Below, in pieces: positions 44,310 through 55,807 of a DNA stretch of 64,000 bases. The DNA is from Luteimonas fraxinea. GTDB taxonomy: Bacteria > Pseudomonadota > Gammaproteobacteria > Xanthomonadales > Xanthomonadaceae. The DNA is taken from assembly GCF_021233355.1 (NCBI RefSeq), contig NZ_CP089507.1, positions 868,001-932,000 on the forward strand. Reading direction: 5' to 3'. The first letter of the stretch is position 1; every line of letters starts with the position of its first letter. The notes beneath the pieces are model-generated. The model was given only the letters and a program-made list of their open reading frames with translations, ran no database searches and was not told the origin of the DNA. The position numbers were made by a program, and so were the translations under genes.

Positions 44310-44491
44310 AAAATTCCGTGGACGTGTGGGAGGGAGGTACGGACACGGAATCCGGTACGCAGCCCCGGAGGGCCGCTGGCGCCGCGTGAAACCGCTGCGC
44401 GACGCCTGTTGACCCGATATTGCTGCAGCGCAACAGCGATTGCAAGCCCCTGTGGAACCGTTTCCCGCCGTCAATTCCTGAACGGAAACCG

Positions 44492-44524
44492 ATAGCCCAA
44501 GACTATCGATTGAATTCCTATAAT
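44492..44524 (+). promoter_or_regulatory. ahpC promoter with OxyR-type half-site
   Basis: A perfect ATAG-N7-CTAT element (44492-44506) ends where a -35 would lie. It is followed by a consensus -10 TATAAT at 44519-44524, and no -35 consensus is present. This is the layout of OxyR-activated promoters. The second OxyR half (44514-44528) is degenerate (2/4 and 3/4 matches). CTATCGAT (44503-44510) and ATCGATAG (44536-44543) also form an inverted repeat around the -10. Confidence 0.7.
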
Positions 44525-44622
44525 CGATTTCCCATATCGATAGGCGCCGCCTACTCTATGCGCAGCCGGATTCGCCGGCCGCGATTTTCGAGTCGCCCGC
44601 CTTCCCCCGTCCAGGAGCTTTC

Positions 44623-45186
44623 ATGTCCCTCATCAACACCGAAGTCCAGCCGTTCAAGACCACCGCATTCCAGAACGGCGAGTTCATCGAAGTCAGCAAC
44701 GAGAGCCTCAAGGGCAAGTGGTCGGTCCTGATCTTCATGCCGGCTGCCTTCACCTTCAATTGCCCGACCGAAGTCGAAGACGCCGCCGACAACTACGCCG
44801 AGTTCCAGAAGCTGGGCGCCGAGGTCTACATCGTCACCACCGACACGCATTTCTCGCACAAGGTGTGGCACGAGACCTCGCCGGCCGTCGGCAAGGCGCA
44901 GTTCCCGCTGGTCGGCGATCCGACCCACCAGCTGACCCGCGCGTTCGGCGTGCACATCGAAGAAGCCGGCCTCGCCCTGCGCGGCACCTTCGTGATCAAC
45001 CCGGACGGCGTGATCAAGACTCTCGAGATCCATGACAATGCGATCGCCCGTGATGTCAGCGAGACCCTGCGCAAGCTCAAGGCTGCCCAGTACGTCGCCG
45101 CCAACCCGAACGAGGTCTGCCCGGCCAAGTGGAAGGACGGCGAGAAGACCATCGCCCCGTCGCTCGACCTGGTCGGCAAGATCTGA
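44623..45186 (+). CDS. ahpC: Alkyl hydroperoxide reductase, peroxiredoxin subunit
   Basis: Typical 2-Cys peroxiredoxin that reduces hydrogen peroxide and organic peroxides. 187 residues. Peroxidatic Cys47 (FTFNCPTE), resolving Cys166 (NEVCPAKW), both at E. coli-like positions. The OxyR-type promoter lies directly upstream and ahpF follows after 196 bp. Confidence 0.98.
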   Translation: MSLINTEVQPFKTTAFQNGEFIEVSNESLKGKWSVLIFMPAAFTFNCPTEVEDAADNYAEFQKLGAEVYIVTTDTHFSHKVWHETSPAVGKAQFPLVGDPTHQLTRAFGVHIEEAGLALRGTFVINPDGVIKTLEIHDNAIARDVSETLRKLKAAQYVAANPNEVCPAKWKDGEKTIAPSLDLVGKI

Positions 45187-45239
45187 TCGTTCCGATCTGA
45201 TCGAACGACCCGACGGCGCAGTCCATCGCGCCGTTTCCG

Positions 45240-45309
45240 CCCCCATCCCGCCCAGCGCGGATGGGGGTGGACCGCAGCCGGCACCCTCCCCCGCCGGCTG
45301 CGGTCCACC
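45240..45309. other. Two tandem hairpins in the ahpC-ahpF gap
   Basis: First: CCCCCATCC/GGATGGGGG (45240-45267). Second: a 17-bp perfect stem, arms 45266-45282 and 45293-45309 (GGTGGACCGCAGCCGGC and its complement) around a 10-nt loop. Neither has a U-tail. They share two bases and cannot both be fully formed. Differential mRNA stability or partial termination that lowers ahpF relative to ahpC is a reasonable inference. Confidence 0.65.
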
Positions 45310-45382
45310 CCTCTCCCCCGGTTCCGATGCGCCGCTCAACGGCGTGTCGCGGACGCCCCCACCCGTCGTCAGGAGCGTTGCC

Positions 45383-46966
45383 ATGTTGGAAGCCGATCTC
45401 AAGGCGCAGTTGAAGGCCTATCTGGAGCGCGCGGTGCGCCCGATCCACATCGTCGCCTCGGTCGACGACGGCGCGAAGTCGCGCGAGCTGCTGTCGCTGC
45501 TCGAAGACCTCAAGGATGCGAGCCCGAAGATCACCGTCGACGCCGCCGGCACCGACGCGCGCAAGCCGTCGTTCGCGCTGACCTCGCCGGGCACCGACAT
45601 CGACGTGCGCTTCGCCGGCCTGCCAATGGGTCACGAGTTCACGTCGCTGGTGCTGGCGCTGCTGCAGGTCGGCGGTCATCCGTCGAAGGCGGCCAAGGAC
45701 ACGATCGAGCAGGTCGCGGCGCTCGATGGCGATTACCTGTTCGAAACCTATTACTCGCTGTCGTGCCAGAACTGCCCGGACGTGGTGCAGGCGTTGAACC
45801 TTGCCGCCGTGCTGAATCCGCGCATTCGCCACGTGGCGATCGACGGCGCGCTGTTCCAGTCGGAAGTCGAGGCGCGCGAGATCATGTCGGTGCCGACGGT
45901 GTTCCTCAACGGCCAGAAGTTCGACCAAGGCCGCATGACGCTGGAGCAGATCGTCGCCAAGCTCGACACCGGCGCGGCCAAGCGCGAAGCGTCGAAGATC
46001 GCAGCGAAGAAGCCCTTCGACGTGCTCGTCGTCGGCGGCGGTCCGGCCGGCGCGGCGGCGGCGATCTACGCCGCGCGCAAGGGCATCCGCACCGGCGTGG
46101 CCTCCGAGCGTTTCGGCGGCCAGGTGCTGGACACGATGGCGATCGAGAACTTCATCTCCGTCAAGGAAACCGAAGGCCCGAAGATGGCGGCCGCGCTCGA
46201 GCAGCACGTGCGCGAGTACGACGTCGACGTCATGGATCTGCAGCGCGCTACACAGTTGGTGCCGGCGGGCGATGACGGCCTGGTCGAGATCAAGCTCGAG
46301 AACGGCGCGGCGCTGAAGTCGCGCACCGTGGTGCTGTCGACCGGTGCGCGCTGGCGGCAGATGGGCGTGCCCGGCGAAGACCAGTACCGCAACAAGGGCG
46401 TGGCCTATTGCCCGCATTGCGACGGCCCGCTGTTCAAGGGCAAGCGCGTGGCGGTGATCGGCGGCGGCAATTCCGGTGTCGAAGCCGCGATCGATCTGGC
46501 CGGCATCGTCGCCCACGTCACCCTGATCGAGTACGACGCGCAGCTGCGCGCCGACGAAGTGCTGCAGCGCAAGGTGCGCAGCCTGCCGAACGTGCGCATC
46601 GTGACCAGCGCGCAGACGACCGAAGTGCTCGGCGACGGCGCGAAGGTCAATGCGCTGGTCTACCGCGACCGCATCGGCGGCGACAGCCACCGTGTCGAAC
46701 TGGAGGGTGTGTTCGTGCAGATCGGCCTGCTGCCCAATACCGAGTGGCTCAACGGTGTGGTCGCGCTGTCGCCGCGTGGCGAGATCATCGTCGACGACCG
46801 CGGCCAGACCTCGGTGCCCGGCGTGTTCGCTGCCGGCGATGCGACGACGGTGCCGTACAAGCAGATCGTCATCGCGATGGGCCAGGGCGCCACGGCTGCG
46901 CTCGGCGCGTTCGATCATCTGATCCGCGTGCCGGTCGTCGAGACGGCCGAGGCCGAAGCGGCGTGA
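45383..46966 (+). CDS. ahpF: Alkyl hydroperoxide reductase subunit F
   Basis: Flavoprotein that passes electrons from NADH to AhpC. 527 residues from the ATG at 45383 (AGGAGCG upstream). N-terminal tandem thioredoxin-fold domain with SCQNCPD (CxxC near residues 129-132), then a thioredoxin-reductase-like part: FAD site [12 protein letters not shown], redox CPHCDG, NAD site [12 protein letters not shown] and the C-terminal [13 protein letters not shown]. Confidence 0.98.
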   Translation: MLEADLKAQLKAYLERAVRPIHIVASVDDGAKSRELLSLLEDLKDASPKITVDAAGTDARKPSFALTSPGTDIDVRFAGLPMGHEFTSLVLALLQVGGHPSKAAKDTIEQVAALDGDYLFETYYSLSCQNCPDVVQALNLAAVLNPRIRHVAIDGALFQSEVEAREIMSVPTVFLNGQKFDQGRMTLEQIVAKLDTGAAKREASKIAAKKPFDVLVVGGGPAGAAAAIYAARKGIRTGVASERFGGQVLDTMAIENFISVKETEGPKMAAALEQHVREYDVDVMDLQRATQLVPAGDDGLVEIKLENGAALKSRTVVLSTGARWRQMGVPGEDQYRNKGVAYCPHCDGPLFKGKRVAVIGGGNSGVEAAIDLAGIVAHVTLIEYDAQLRADEVLQRKVRSLPNVRIVTSAQTTEVLGDGAKVNALVYRDRIGGDSHRVELEGVFVQIGLLPNTEWLNGVVALSPRGEIIVDDRGQTSVPGVFAAGDATTVPYKQIVIAMGQGATAALGAFDHLIRVPVVETAEAEAA

Positions 46967-47039
46967 TCCCGCGCAAGGCCCGCGCCCTGCACATCCCGGC
47001 ATCGCCTGCGCGATCCGGGACGTGCGTGGAGCGCGCGCC

Positions 47040-47951
47040 GTGAACCTGCGCGACCTGCGCTATCTGGTCGCGCTCGCCGACGAGCGGCATTTCGGCCGCG
47101 CCGCGGCCGCGTGTTTCGTCAGCCAGCCGACGCTGTCGACGCAGATCCGCAAGCTCGAAGAAGAACTCGGCGTCGCGCTCGTCGAACGCGCACCGCGCAA
47201 GGTAATGCTGACGCCGATCGGCGTGCAGGTCGCCGACCGCGCACGTCGCATCGTCGGCGACGTCGAACAGATGAAGGCGCTGGCCCGGCGCAGCATGGAT
47301 CCCGAAGCCGGTTCGATCCGCCTCGGCCTGTTTCCGACGCTGGGCCCGTATCTGCTGCCGCACGCGGTACCGCCGCTGCGCGCGCGGTTTCCGCAGCTGG
47401 AACTGCTGCTGGTCGAAGAGAAGAGCGACGTGCTGCTGACGCGCCTGCGCGACGGTCGCCTGGATGCTGCAATCCTCGCCTTGCCGGTCGACGAGGACGC
47501 GCTGCATGCCGAGTTCCTGTTCGAGGAACCGTTCCTGCTCGCGGTGTCCGACCAGCATCCACTCGCCGCACGCGAACGCCTGAGCATGCAGGAGCTGTCG
47601 TCGCAGAAGCTGCTGCTGCTTGAGGACGGACACTGCATGCGCGAACAGGCACTGGACGTCTGTCGTCTGTCGGGCGCCGGCGAACACGCCGAGTTCCGCG
47701 CTACCAGTCTGGAAACGCTGCGGCAGATGGTCGCCGCGAATGTCGGCGTGACGTTGCTGCCGGTACTGGCGACCAAACCGCCGGTCGCGCCGTCGCCGCA
47801 TCTGCGCCTGCTCGATTTCAGCGACACCCGCCCGACCCGGCGCATCGCCCTGGTCTGGCGCCGCAGCTCGGCCATGCACGCGTTTCTGCTGGAACTGGCG
47901 GGCGTGCTGCGCGATCTGCCGCCCGCGTTGTTCGAGCACGCAACCGTCTAA
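47040..47951 (+). CDS. oxyR: Hydrogen peroxide-sensing transcriptional regulator OxyR
   Basis: LysR-type regulator, 303 residues from the GTG at 47040. The N-terminal helix-turn-helix RHFGRAAAACFVSQPTLSTQIRKLE is present. The two redox cysteines fall at residues 199 and 208 (GHCMREQALDVC), exactly the E. coli numbering. It lies 73 bp after ahpF, the ahpC-ahpF-oxyR order known from Xanthomonas. It should activate the ahpC promoter above when oxidised. Confidence 0.96.
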   Translation: MNLRDLRYLVALADERHFGRAAAACFVSQPTLSTQIRKLEEELGVALVERAPRKVMLTPIGVQVADRARRIVGDVEQMKALARRSMDPEAGSIRLGLFPTLGPYLLPHAVPPLRARFPQLELLLVEEKSDVLLTRLRDGRLDAAILALPVDEDALHAEFLFEEPFLLAVSDQHPLAARERLSMQELSSQKLLLLEDGHCMREQALDVCRLSGAGEHAEFRATSLETLRQMVAANVGVTLLPVLATKPPVAPSPHLRLLDFSDTRPTRRIALVWRRSSAMHAFLLELAGVLRDLPPALFEHATV

Positions 47952-48055
47952 GACGGCAGGCGCCTTGCCGCGGCGCATCGACCCGATCAACATCCGTCCA
48001 GGGCCGTGGAGTGCGGCTGGGGATATCGCATGAAGACTTGGACAGTGCGGGCCGA

Positions 48056-48697
48056 ATGAGCCTGCGCACGATGCTCGCGCTGGCCGTGCTTGTCGCGGTG
48101 GGCTGGTGGTTCTCACCGATGTCACCGCGCGTGCCCGCGCCGCCTGCGCACGCCGACGGGATCTCGAACGCGTGCCCGTTTCCGCCGCGTGTGCAGACCG
48201 GCGCAGTGCCGCTGCAGAGCCCGGTACCGCACGACCTGAAACCGTTTGCGCTGAAGGCCGGCACGCTGACGCCACGCGCGGGCATCAGCATCGAAGCGCG
48301 GCTGCTGCTGCGACGCGACTACCGGGTCGGCCGGGAAGCATCGCTGTCGCCGACCGATCTCGCGCTCGGCTGGGGCCGGATGCGAGAGGACTCAGTGCTC
48401 GATCGGCTCGAACTCGGCCAGGGCGGCCGCTTCTATCATTACCGCTGGCAGGGCGAGCCGCCGTTGCCGCCGGACGAGATCATGCGCAGCAGCGCGAACA
48501 TGCACATGATTCCGGCCAATGCCGGCGTCGCCCGCGCCCTGTCGAAACTGCGTGCGGGCGACGACGTGCGCATCGACGGATGGCTGGTCGACGTCGATGC
48601 CCCGGACGGCTCCCAATGGCGCACATCACTGACGCGCGAGGACAGCGGTGGCGGCGCCTGCGAACTGATCTACGTGTGCGCGATCGGCCCAGGCTGA
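48056..48697 (+). CDS. Exported protein of unknown function after oxyR
   Basis: 213 residues from the ATG at 48056; a GTG at 48011 would add 15 residues. The N-terminal signal/anchor is TMLALAVLVAVGWWF. The mature part has a compact region around DLALGWGRMREDSVLDRLELGQGGRFYHYRWQG and VRIDGWLVDVDAPDGSQWRTSLTREDSGGGACELIYVC, ending in a C-x5-C pair. Family not recognised. Its place downstream of oxyR hints at a peroxide-linked role only. Confidence 0.75.
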   Translation: MSLRTMLALAVLVAVGWWFSPMSPRVPAPPAHADGISNACPFPPRVQTGAVPLQSPVPHDLKPFALKAGTLTPRAGISIEARLLLRRDYRVGREASLSPTDLALGWGRMREDSVLDRLELGQGGRFYHYRWQGEPPLPPDEIMRSSANMHMIPANAGVARALSKLRAGDDVRIDGWLVDVDAPDGSQWRTSLTREDSGGGACELIYVCAIGPG

Positions 48698-48721
48698 TCG
48701 CACAACGCTGTCGATCGCGAA

Positions 48722-49372
48722 CTAAAGCGGCACGCCGACCTGGCAGGCCACGCCGGTACCGCCGATGCCGCAATACCCGCCGGGATTCTTGTGCAGGTAC
48801 TGCTGGTGCTCGTTCTCGGCGTAATAGAACGGCGGCGCTTCGTCGAGGATCTCGGTGGTGATGTCCGGGTAGCCCGCCGCCTGCAGCTTCGCCGCGTAGG
48901 CGTCGCGGCTGCGGTGCGCCAGCGCGGCCTGTGCGGGCGCCGTGCAGTAGATCGCCGAGCGGTACTGGGTGCCGGTGTCGTTGCCCTGACGCATGCCCTG
49001 GGTCGGGTCGTGGCTTTCCCAGAACGTCTGCAGCAGCGTTTCGAACGCGACCTGCGCCGGGTCGTAGACGACGAGCACCACTTCGGTGTGCCCGGTCTGC
49101 CCGGAACACACTTCGCGATACGTCGCGTTCGGCGTCACGCCGCCGGCATAGCCGACCGCAGTCGTGACCACGCCCGGCAGCGACCAGAACTTGCGTTCCG
49201 CGCCCCAGAAGCAGCCCATGCCGAACTGCACCTGCTCCAGACCTTCGAACGCATCCTGCAGCGGGCGGCCGTGCACCGCGTGCGCGTTGTGCAGCGTCAC
49301 CGGCGTATCGCGACCGGGCAGCGCGTCCTGGGGCCGCGGCAGACGCTGTTTCCAGGCTCCGATTCCGAGCAT
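48722..49372 (-). CDS. msrA: Peptide methionine-S-sulfoxide reductase
   Basis: Repairs methionine S-sulfoxide. 216 residues, with catalytic Cys54 in [13 protein letters not shown]. Conserved [18 protein letters not shown] and [13 protein letters not shown] are present. Convergent with the oxyR side, 24 bp from the preceding gene. An in-frame extension of about 40 residues precedes the catalytic motif, as in E. coli-type MsrA. Confidence 0.97.
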   Translation of the reverse strand: MLGIGAWKQRLPRPQDALPGRDTPVTLHNAHAVHGRPLQDAFEGLEQVQFGMGCFWGAERKFWSLPGVVTTAVGYAGGVTPNATYREVCSGQTGHTEVVLVVYDPAQVAFETLLQTFWESHDPTQGMRQGNDTGTQYRSAIYCTAPAQAALAHRSRDAYAAKLQAAGYPDITTEILDEAPPFYYAENEHQQYLHKNPGGYCGIGGTGVACQVGVPL

Positions 49373-49444
49373 CGCGATATCTCCGGTTCGCGGCAGATTG
49401 CCGTCCGTTCTGGATGCGGGCGCGCATGCCCGCTTCCAAGGGCT

Positions 49445-50374
49445 TCAGACTTGCTGCTGCGGCATCCGCGTGCGCCTCTTCAGGCTCGCGAGGAAGATGC
49501 CGGTCAGGGTGAAAGCCAGACCCAGCCACTCGCGCGGCAGGGTTTCGCGCTGCAGCACGAGGATGTCGAGCAGGAACGCGCAGACCGGCTGCACGAGCAG
49601 CAGCAGGCCGACCAGTGCGACCGAGAGGTGCTGCATGGCGCGCGAGATCAGGATCCAGCTCAGGCAGTGGCCGAGCGCGGCGAGCAGCAGCAACCAGCCC
49701 AGCGCCTGCCAGGTCGGAATCGCGAACGACACGCCTTCGGCGACGCCCGCCAGCCCCAGCAGCCCCGCGCACAGCAGCGACACCATCGCCAGCACTTGCG
49801 CCACCGGCGCAGAAGTAGCTGCGCTCGACGCGCCGACATTGCCGGCGCGCTGCACATGACGCAGCCCGATGTTGTAGACCGCATAACACAGCCCGGTCGC
49901 GAGCCCGAGCCACACGCCCCAGCGGTAATCGGCCGGCAGCGTCGCCCAGTCCGCGCCGAGCATCAGCCACAGGCCGAAGAACGCCAACGCAATGCCGGCC
50001 ACGAACCGCAGGCCGACGCGTTCGCCGAACAGCAGCACGCCGGCCAGCGCCATGAAGAACACCTGCGCATTGGCAAGCAGCGTCGCCAGGCCCGGGCCGA
50101 TCAGCAGGATGCTCCGGTGCCATAGCCACAGGTCGGCAGCAAATGCGGTGGCCGGCAGCAGCGCCAGCCACCACATGCGTTGCGGCAGCGGACGCCAGTC
50201 GCGGCGCAGATGCACGAACAGCGCCAGCAGCACGCCGGCGAACAGCATCCGGTAGAAGGCCGACACCGTCGGCGGCGTGCCGGCCAGCCGCACCATCAGG
50301 CCGTTGGTGCCGATCAGCGCGGCGCCGGTCAGCATCCACGCGAGGGCGGCGCGACCGGCCGGGGTGTCGTGCAT
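49445..50374 (-). CDS. EamA/DMT-family transporter
   Basis: 309 residues from the ATG at 50374. Ten hydrophobic segments in two repeated halves, starting GAALIGTNGLMVRLAGTPPTVSAFYRMLFAG, with the second half near LATGLCYAVYNIGLRH. Metabolite exporter or importer of unknown substrate. The 68-bp gap to the cyclase gene upstream allows co-transcription. Confidence 0.88.
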   Translation of the reverse strand: MHDTPAGRAALAWMLTGAALIGTNGLMVRLAGTPPTVSAFYRMLFAGVLLALFVHLRRDWRPLPQRMWWLALLPATAFAADLWLWHRSILLIGPGLATLLANAQVFFMALAGVLLFGERVGLRFVAGIALAFFGLWLMLGADWATLPADYRWGVWLGLATGLCYAVYNIGLRHVQRAGNVGASSAATSAPVAQVLAMVSLLCAGLLGLAGVAEGVSFAIPTWQALGWLLLLAALGHCLSWILISRAMQHLSVALVGLLLLVQPVCAFLLDILVLQRETLPREWLGLAFTLTGIFLASLKRRTRMPQQQV

Positions 50375-50442
50375 CGGAGGAACTCGCGTGGGGGACGCGC
50401 AGCGTAGCAGCGCCGCGCGGCGGTTTTCAGCTGCGGCAGACC

Positions 50443-52578
50443 TCAGCTGAAGACGGCGGGTGCGACCTGCACGCAGTTGCGGCCCTGGCGCTTGGCCGCA
50501 TACAGCGCCTTGTCGGCGCGCGCGATCGCCGCGGCCGGCTCGTCTTCGCCGCGCTGCCGCGTGGCGATGCCGATGCTCACCGTCAACCGCACGCGCTGGC
50601 CCTCGTGTCGCACTTCGCAGTTCTCGACCGCGGTGCGCATGCGCTCGCCGACCGCGCGTGCCTCGGCGCCATCGCGGCCCGGCAGCACCGCGATGAATTC
50701 CTCGCCGCCGTAGCGGCCGAACATGTCGGCCTCCGACAGCACGCTGCGCAGCGCGGTCGACACTTCGCGCAGGCATTCGTCGCCGCAGGCGTGACCGAAC
50801 CGGTCGTTGACCGACTTGAAGTGGTCGAGATCGATGAACAAGACGGAGACCGGCCGGCCGCTGCGTTCGGCTTCGGCGAAGGTACGTTCGATCCAGACGT
50901 CGATCGTGCGGCGGTTCATCGTGCCGGTCAGCGCGTCGATCTCCGCCGAGCGGCGCAGCTTGACCGCGGCCGCGGCCTGATCGACATGCAACTGCACGAC
51001 GCGCGCGAGTTCGCCGATCACCGACATCTCGTCGGTCGTGAAGCCTTCGCCGCCGGCGCGGCGCAGCAGCAGCACGCCCCAGCCCGGCGCGCGCACCTGG
51101 AACGGAATCAGCGCTTCCATCGCCACCACCGGCCCACCCGCGGACGGCCGCACCGGCTGCTGCAGGGCCAGGCCCGCGGTCGCCTGCCGGCGCAGGATCA
51201 GCCCGCGGCGGTTGATCTCGTGTTCGACCGACGGCAATGCGTCGGACGGCTCGACCAGTAGATGGTCGCGGCCCTGATAGCCGCGCAGTACCGCGATGCA
51301 GGACTCGGTGGGGACCAGCGGCAGCAGATGGTCCATCAGCAGGCGGAAGCCCTGCCACGGAATCTCGCCCGGATCGAGCCCGTTGAGCTGGGTCTGCAAG
51401 GCCGTCGACAGATCCGCGCGCGCGGCCTCGCGGCGCATCTTGCGCTCGGTGTCCTGGCGGGCAAGCCTGTCCTGGTCACGCTGGTCGCGGTAATCGCCGA
51501 TGCGATGGGTCAGCGCGAGCGCGAGCAGCAGTGCGAACGCGACCGCGGCGCCCTGGTAGCCGTAATGCAGCAGCGGGCCTTCCGGCGCCAGGCCATGCCG
51601 CGCCAGCGCCACCCACACGCCGGCCAGCACCGTCAGCGCGGTCGCCACGGTCAACGCCCAGGCCATGGACACGCCGCGCCGCGCGGCGTCGGCCAGCATG
51701 CCGATGACGGCGATCCCTGCCAGCGTCCAGCCGACCGCACTCACGGCCTGGGAGACCCGCGCCAGCCACGGCAGATTGAGCAGGAACACGGCCGCCAGCG
51801 CGATCAGTCCGATGCCGATGCCGCGCACCAGCCGCGCATGGCGATAGCTTCGCCCGCGCATCGTGTAAGCCTCGATCAGCCACAGCGCGGCGGCCGCGTG
51901 CACCAGCGTCAGCGCTGAAAGACCCTGCAGCTGCCACAGGCCGAAGAACCGCACGCCCGGCAGCCCGTACAGGTGTCCGTTCATCGCCTGCAGCAGCAGC
52001 ACCAGCGCGACGGTGAAACCGAAGAAGCCGATGAACAACCGGTCACGCGACGCGTAGGCCAGCGCCAGTGCCAACGCGGCGAGGGTCAGCAGGCCGCCGT
52101 AGACGGCGCCCGCCAGCGCGACGCCGGAGCGTTCGACCCGGCGGATGTCGGTCGCCTGCGCGAGCACCGGCCGCAGGCTGCCATGCAGTCCGCCGTCGAC
52201 CTCGGCCTCGATCGCCATGGGTCCGTGCGCATTGCGCGGCAGCAGGAACGCGTAACCGGCCGGCAGGATGCCCTCGTCGGCGCCCACGCTGAAGAAGTCC
52301 AGCGCCTCGCTGCGCCAGCCATCGGCGGCGACCAGCTGCAGCCGGTTGACCGGCTCGCGCGGGAACCACAGCGCCCAGCGCGTCGTTGCCTCGACCGGCA
52401 ATTCGAAGCGCAGCTGGACCACGCCATCCGAAGACGGCGCGACCTCAACCGGTCGGGTTTCGCCGGGCCGCAACTGGGTGGCGGACACCAGCGCCGCGAA
52501 CAGGCCCATCAGTAAGAGAAGACATGCAGCCAGCACCCAGCCGTGGCCGGGCATCGCGCGCGACGCGGTTACCTCCAT
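50443..52578 (-). CDS. Membrane diguanylate cyclase (7TM-GAF-GGDEF)
   Basis: 711 residues from the ATG at 52578; M9 is an alternative. Signal/anchor, then a periplasmic beta-rich sensing domain (about 30-150), seven membrane segments (about 160-370, 7TMR-DISM type), a GAF-like domain (about 400-530) and a GGDEF domain (about 545-705). The active site is GGEEF in RYGGEEFIAVLP, so c-di-GMP synthesis is expected. The usual RxxD inhibitory site reads SEAD, so product inhibition is probably lost. Confidence 0.9.
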   Translation of the reverse strand: MEVTASRAMPGHGWVLAACLLLLMGLFAALVSATQLRPGETRPVEVAPSSDGVVQLRFELPVEATTRWALWFPREPVNRLQLVAADGWRSEALDFFSVGADEGILPAGYAFLLPRNAHGPMAIEAEVDGGLHGSLRPVLAQATDIRRVERSGVALAGAVYGGLLTLAALALALAYASRDRLFIGFFGFTVALVLLLQAMNGHLYGLPGVRFFGLWQLQGLSALTLVHAAAALWLIEAYTMRGRSYRHARLVRGIGIGLIALAAVFLLNLPWLARVSQAVSAVGWTLAGIAVIGMLADAARRGVSMAWALTVATALTVLAGVWVALARHGLAPEGPLLHYGYQGAAVAFALLLALALTHRIGDYRDQRDQDRLARQDTERKMRREAARADLSTALQTQLNGLDPGEIPWQGFRLLMDHLLPLVPTESCIAVLRGYQGRDHLLVEPSDALPSVEHEINRRGLILRRQATAGLALQQPVRPSAGGPVVAMEALIPFQVRAPGWGVLLLRRAGGEGFTTDEMSVIGELARVVQLHVDQAAAAVKLRRSAEIDALTGTMNRRTIDVWIERTFAEAERSGRPVSVLFIDLDHFKSVNDRFGHACGDECLREVSTALRSVLSEADMFGRYGGEEFIAVLPGRDGAEARAVGERMRTAVENCEVRHEGQRVRLTVSIGIATRQRGEDEPAAAIARADKALYAAKRQGRNCVQVAPAVFS

Positions 52579-52841
52579 CGGTACGCCCGCCCGTCGACCG
52601 AATGCGATCGCCTTCCGCTGTGTCCGATGCCCCGATGCGCTGGATCGCGCATGCGCCGCCCCCTTGGTCTCACCCTGTCCATCGCAACTCGCGTGCCACG
52701 GTTTCCGTACCGTCGTCACGGAATTATGGCAGGAGCCCATCACAGAAATCGCGACCACCCCGTCACACATGACGCGGGCGCGTCGCATGTGGACCGTCCG
52801 CTACACTGCACGGCTCTCCCGCAGCCGCCGTCCGAGCCTCC

Positions 52842-54605
<1,764 letters not shown>

Positions 54606-54619
54606 CGCTCAGGTGATAC

Positions 54620-54639
54620 GCCCGCGCCGACGCGCGGGC
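54620..54639 (+). terminator. Hairpin after glnS
   Basis: Perfect 8-bp stem GCCCGCGC/GCGCGGGC with a CGAC loop, 14 nt after the glnS stop, followed by TGATTC. No clear U-run; a moderate terminator at best. Confidence 0.5.
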
Positions 54640-54726
54640 TGATTCACCGACGCATCGCGGATCGCTGCCCCCGATCCGCACGCGTCCTCGACGCAGACCC
54701 GCACCGACGGACAGGACGCCCCGCCG

Positions 54727-55380
54727 ATGACGCTGATCTCGATGCTGCTGTACCTGCTCAACCAGCATCCGTTCTGGATGATCCCGGTGTATCTGGCGTT
54801 CGGGATCGGCATGTCGATCTGGCGCCGCAACGCCGGCTGGGGCATCGCCACCTTCGTCGCGTGGATGCTGGCGCTGTTCTGCATGCAGTTCGTCAATGCC
54901 GCGTTTCTCAATGCGGTGGGCACACGCGGCACCGCGGTGCTGATCGACGCGCGCCAGACCAGCTCCAAGCTCAACGAGCAGTACGTCTGGAAATACGAGG
55001 GCGTGCTGCGCACCGAAGACGGGCGCGATGTGATCTTCGGATTCTCCACCACGACGGCGACGCTGTATCCGCTGCGCAACGCGATCGAGATTCCGCCACT
55101 GGGTCAGCGCTTCGAGGTCAAGTACGTGCCCGGCTTCGCGCGCAATGTGGTGATCCTGACCGCCGCGTCCGAACACGGCCGCGACCTGCAACGCCGCGAG
55201 GACGTGCAGGCCGTCATGCGCGCACAACGCCAGTACGACGCCAGCCCCACCAATCCAGCGTTCATCGCCGAATACCGGCTGGCGCTGCGGACCTACTTGT
55301 CGCAGCACCCCGAGGCCGATGCGCCCGACCATGTCCGGTTCCAGCGGGCGCTCGAGGCGCTGGACGCGCTGGAGCGGTAA
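54727..55380 (+). CDS. Membrane protein of unknown function
   Basis: 217 residues. Two N-terminal hydrophobic segments (about 5-32 and 40-60) are followed by a soluble domain. That domain has a beta-rich part (GTRGTAVLIDARQTSSKLNEQYVWKYEGVLRTEDGRDVIFGFSTT) and a helical C-terminus. No named family recognised. The next gene starts 10 bp later. Confidence 0.75.
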   Translation: MTLISMLLYLLNQHPFWMIPVYLAFGIGMSIWRRNAGWGIATFVAWMLALFCMQFVNAAFLNAVGTRGTAVLIDARQTSSKLNEQYVWKYEGVLRTEDGRDVIFGFSTTTATLYPLRNAIEIPPLGQRFEVKYVPGFARNVVILTAASEHGRDLQRREDVQAVMRAQRQYDASPTNPAFIAEYRLALRTYLSQHPEADAPDHVRFQRALEALDALER

Positions 55381-55390
55381 CATCCCCGGC

Positions 55391-55780
55391 ATGATCCGCC
55401 TGCGCGCCCTGTCGTTCCGCCTGTTGCCTGCCCTGCTGTTGCTGGCACTGGTGGCGTGCGCTGCGCCTGCGCCGCCGGTCGCCGAGGCCGCGCCGCCGCC
55501 GAATGCGCCGGTCATCGATCGACCCGTCGCACCGTCGGGCGTGCCGGATCTCGACACCAGCTGCCGCGTCGACAGCGATTGCGCGGTCAAGAACGTCGGT
55601 AGCTGCTGCGGCTACCAGCCGGCCTGCGTCAATGCGAACGCGCAGGTCGATCCGCAGGCGGTGCAGGCCGACTGCGCACGTCGCGGCATCGCCGGGGTCT
55701 GCGGCTTCGTCGAGATCCAGTCCTGCGCCTGCGTCAACTCGCGCTGCGAGGCGCCCGCGCCGGGCAGCCTGCTGCGCTGA
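55391..55780 (+). CDS. Small cysteine-rich lipoprotein
   Basis: 129 residues. The signal peptide ends LVAC, with lipid Cys23. A Pro/Ala linker is followed by a Cys-rich domain with ten cysteines (SCRVDSDCAVKNVGSCCGYQPAC, then DCARR, CGF, SCACVNSRC). The spacing suggests several disulfides. Function unknown. Confidence 0.75.
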   Translation: MIRLRALSFRLLPALLLLALVACAAPAPPVAEAAPPPNAPVIDRPVAPSGVPDLDTSCRVDSDCAVKNVGSCCGYQPACVNANAQVDPQAVQADCARRGIAGVCGFVEIQSCACVNSRCEAPAPGSLLR

Positions 55781-55807
55781 TCCCCCGCTTCTTTTCCGGA
55801 ATTTCCA

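Noticed and set aside
44310..44490. Search for a small gene or RNA in the gap before ahpC
   Set aside because: Only short unsupported frames and no structured element beyond the hairpin at 44286-44309.
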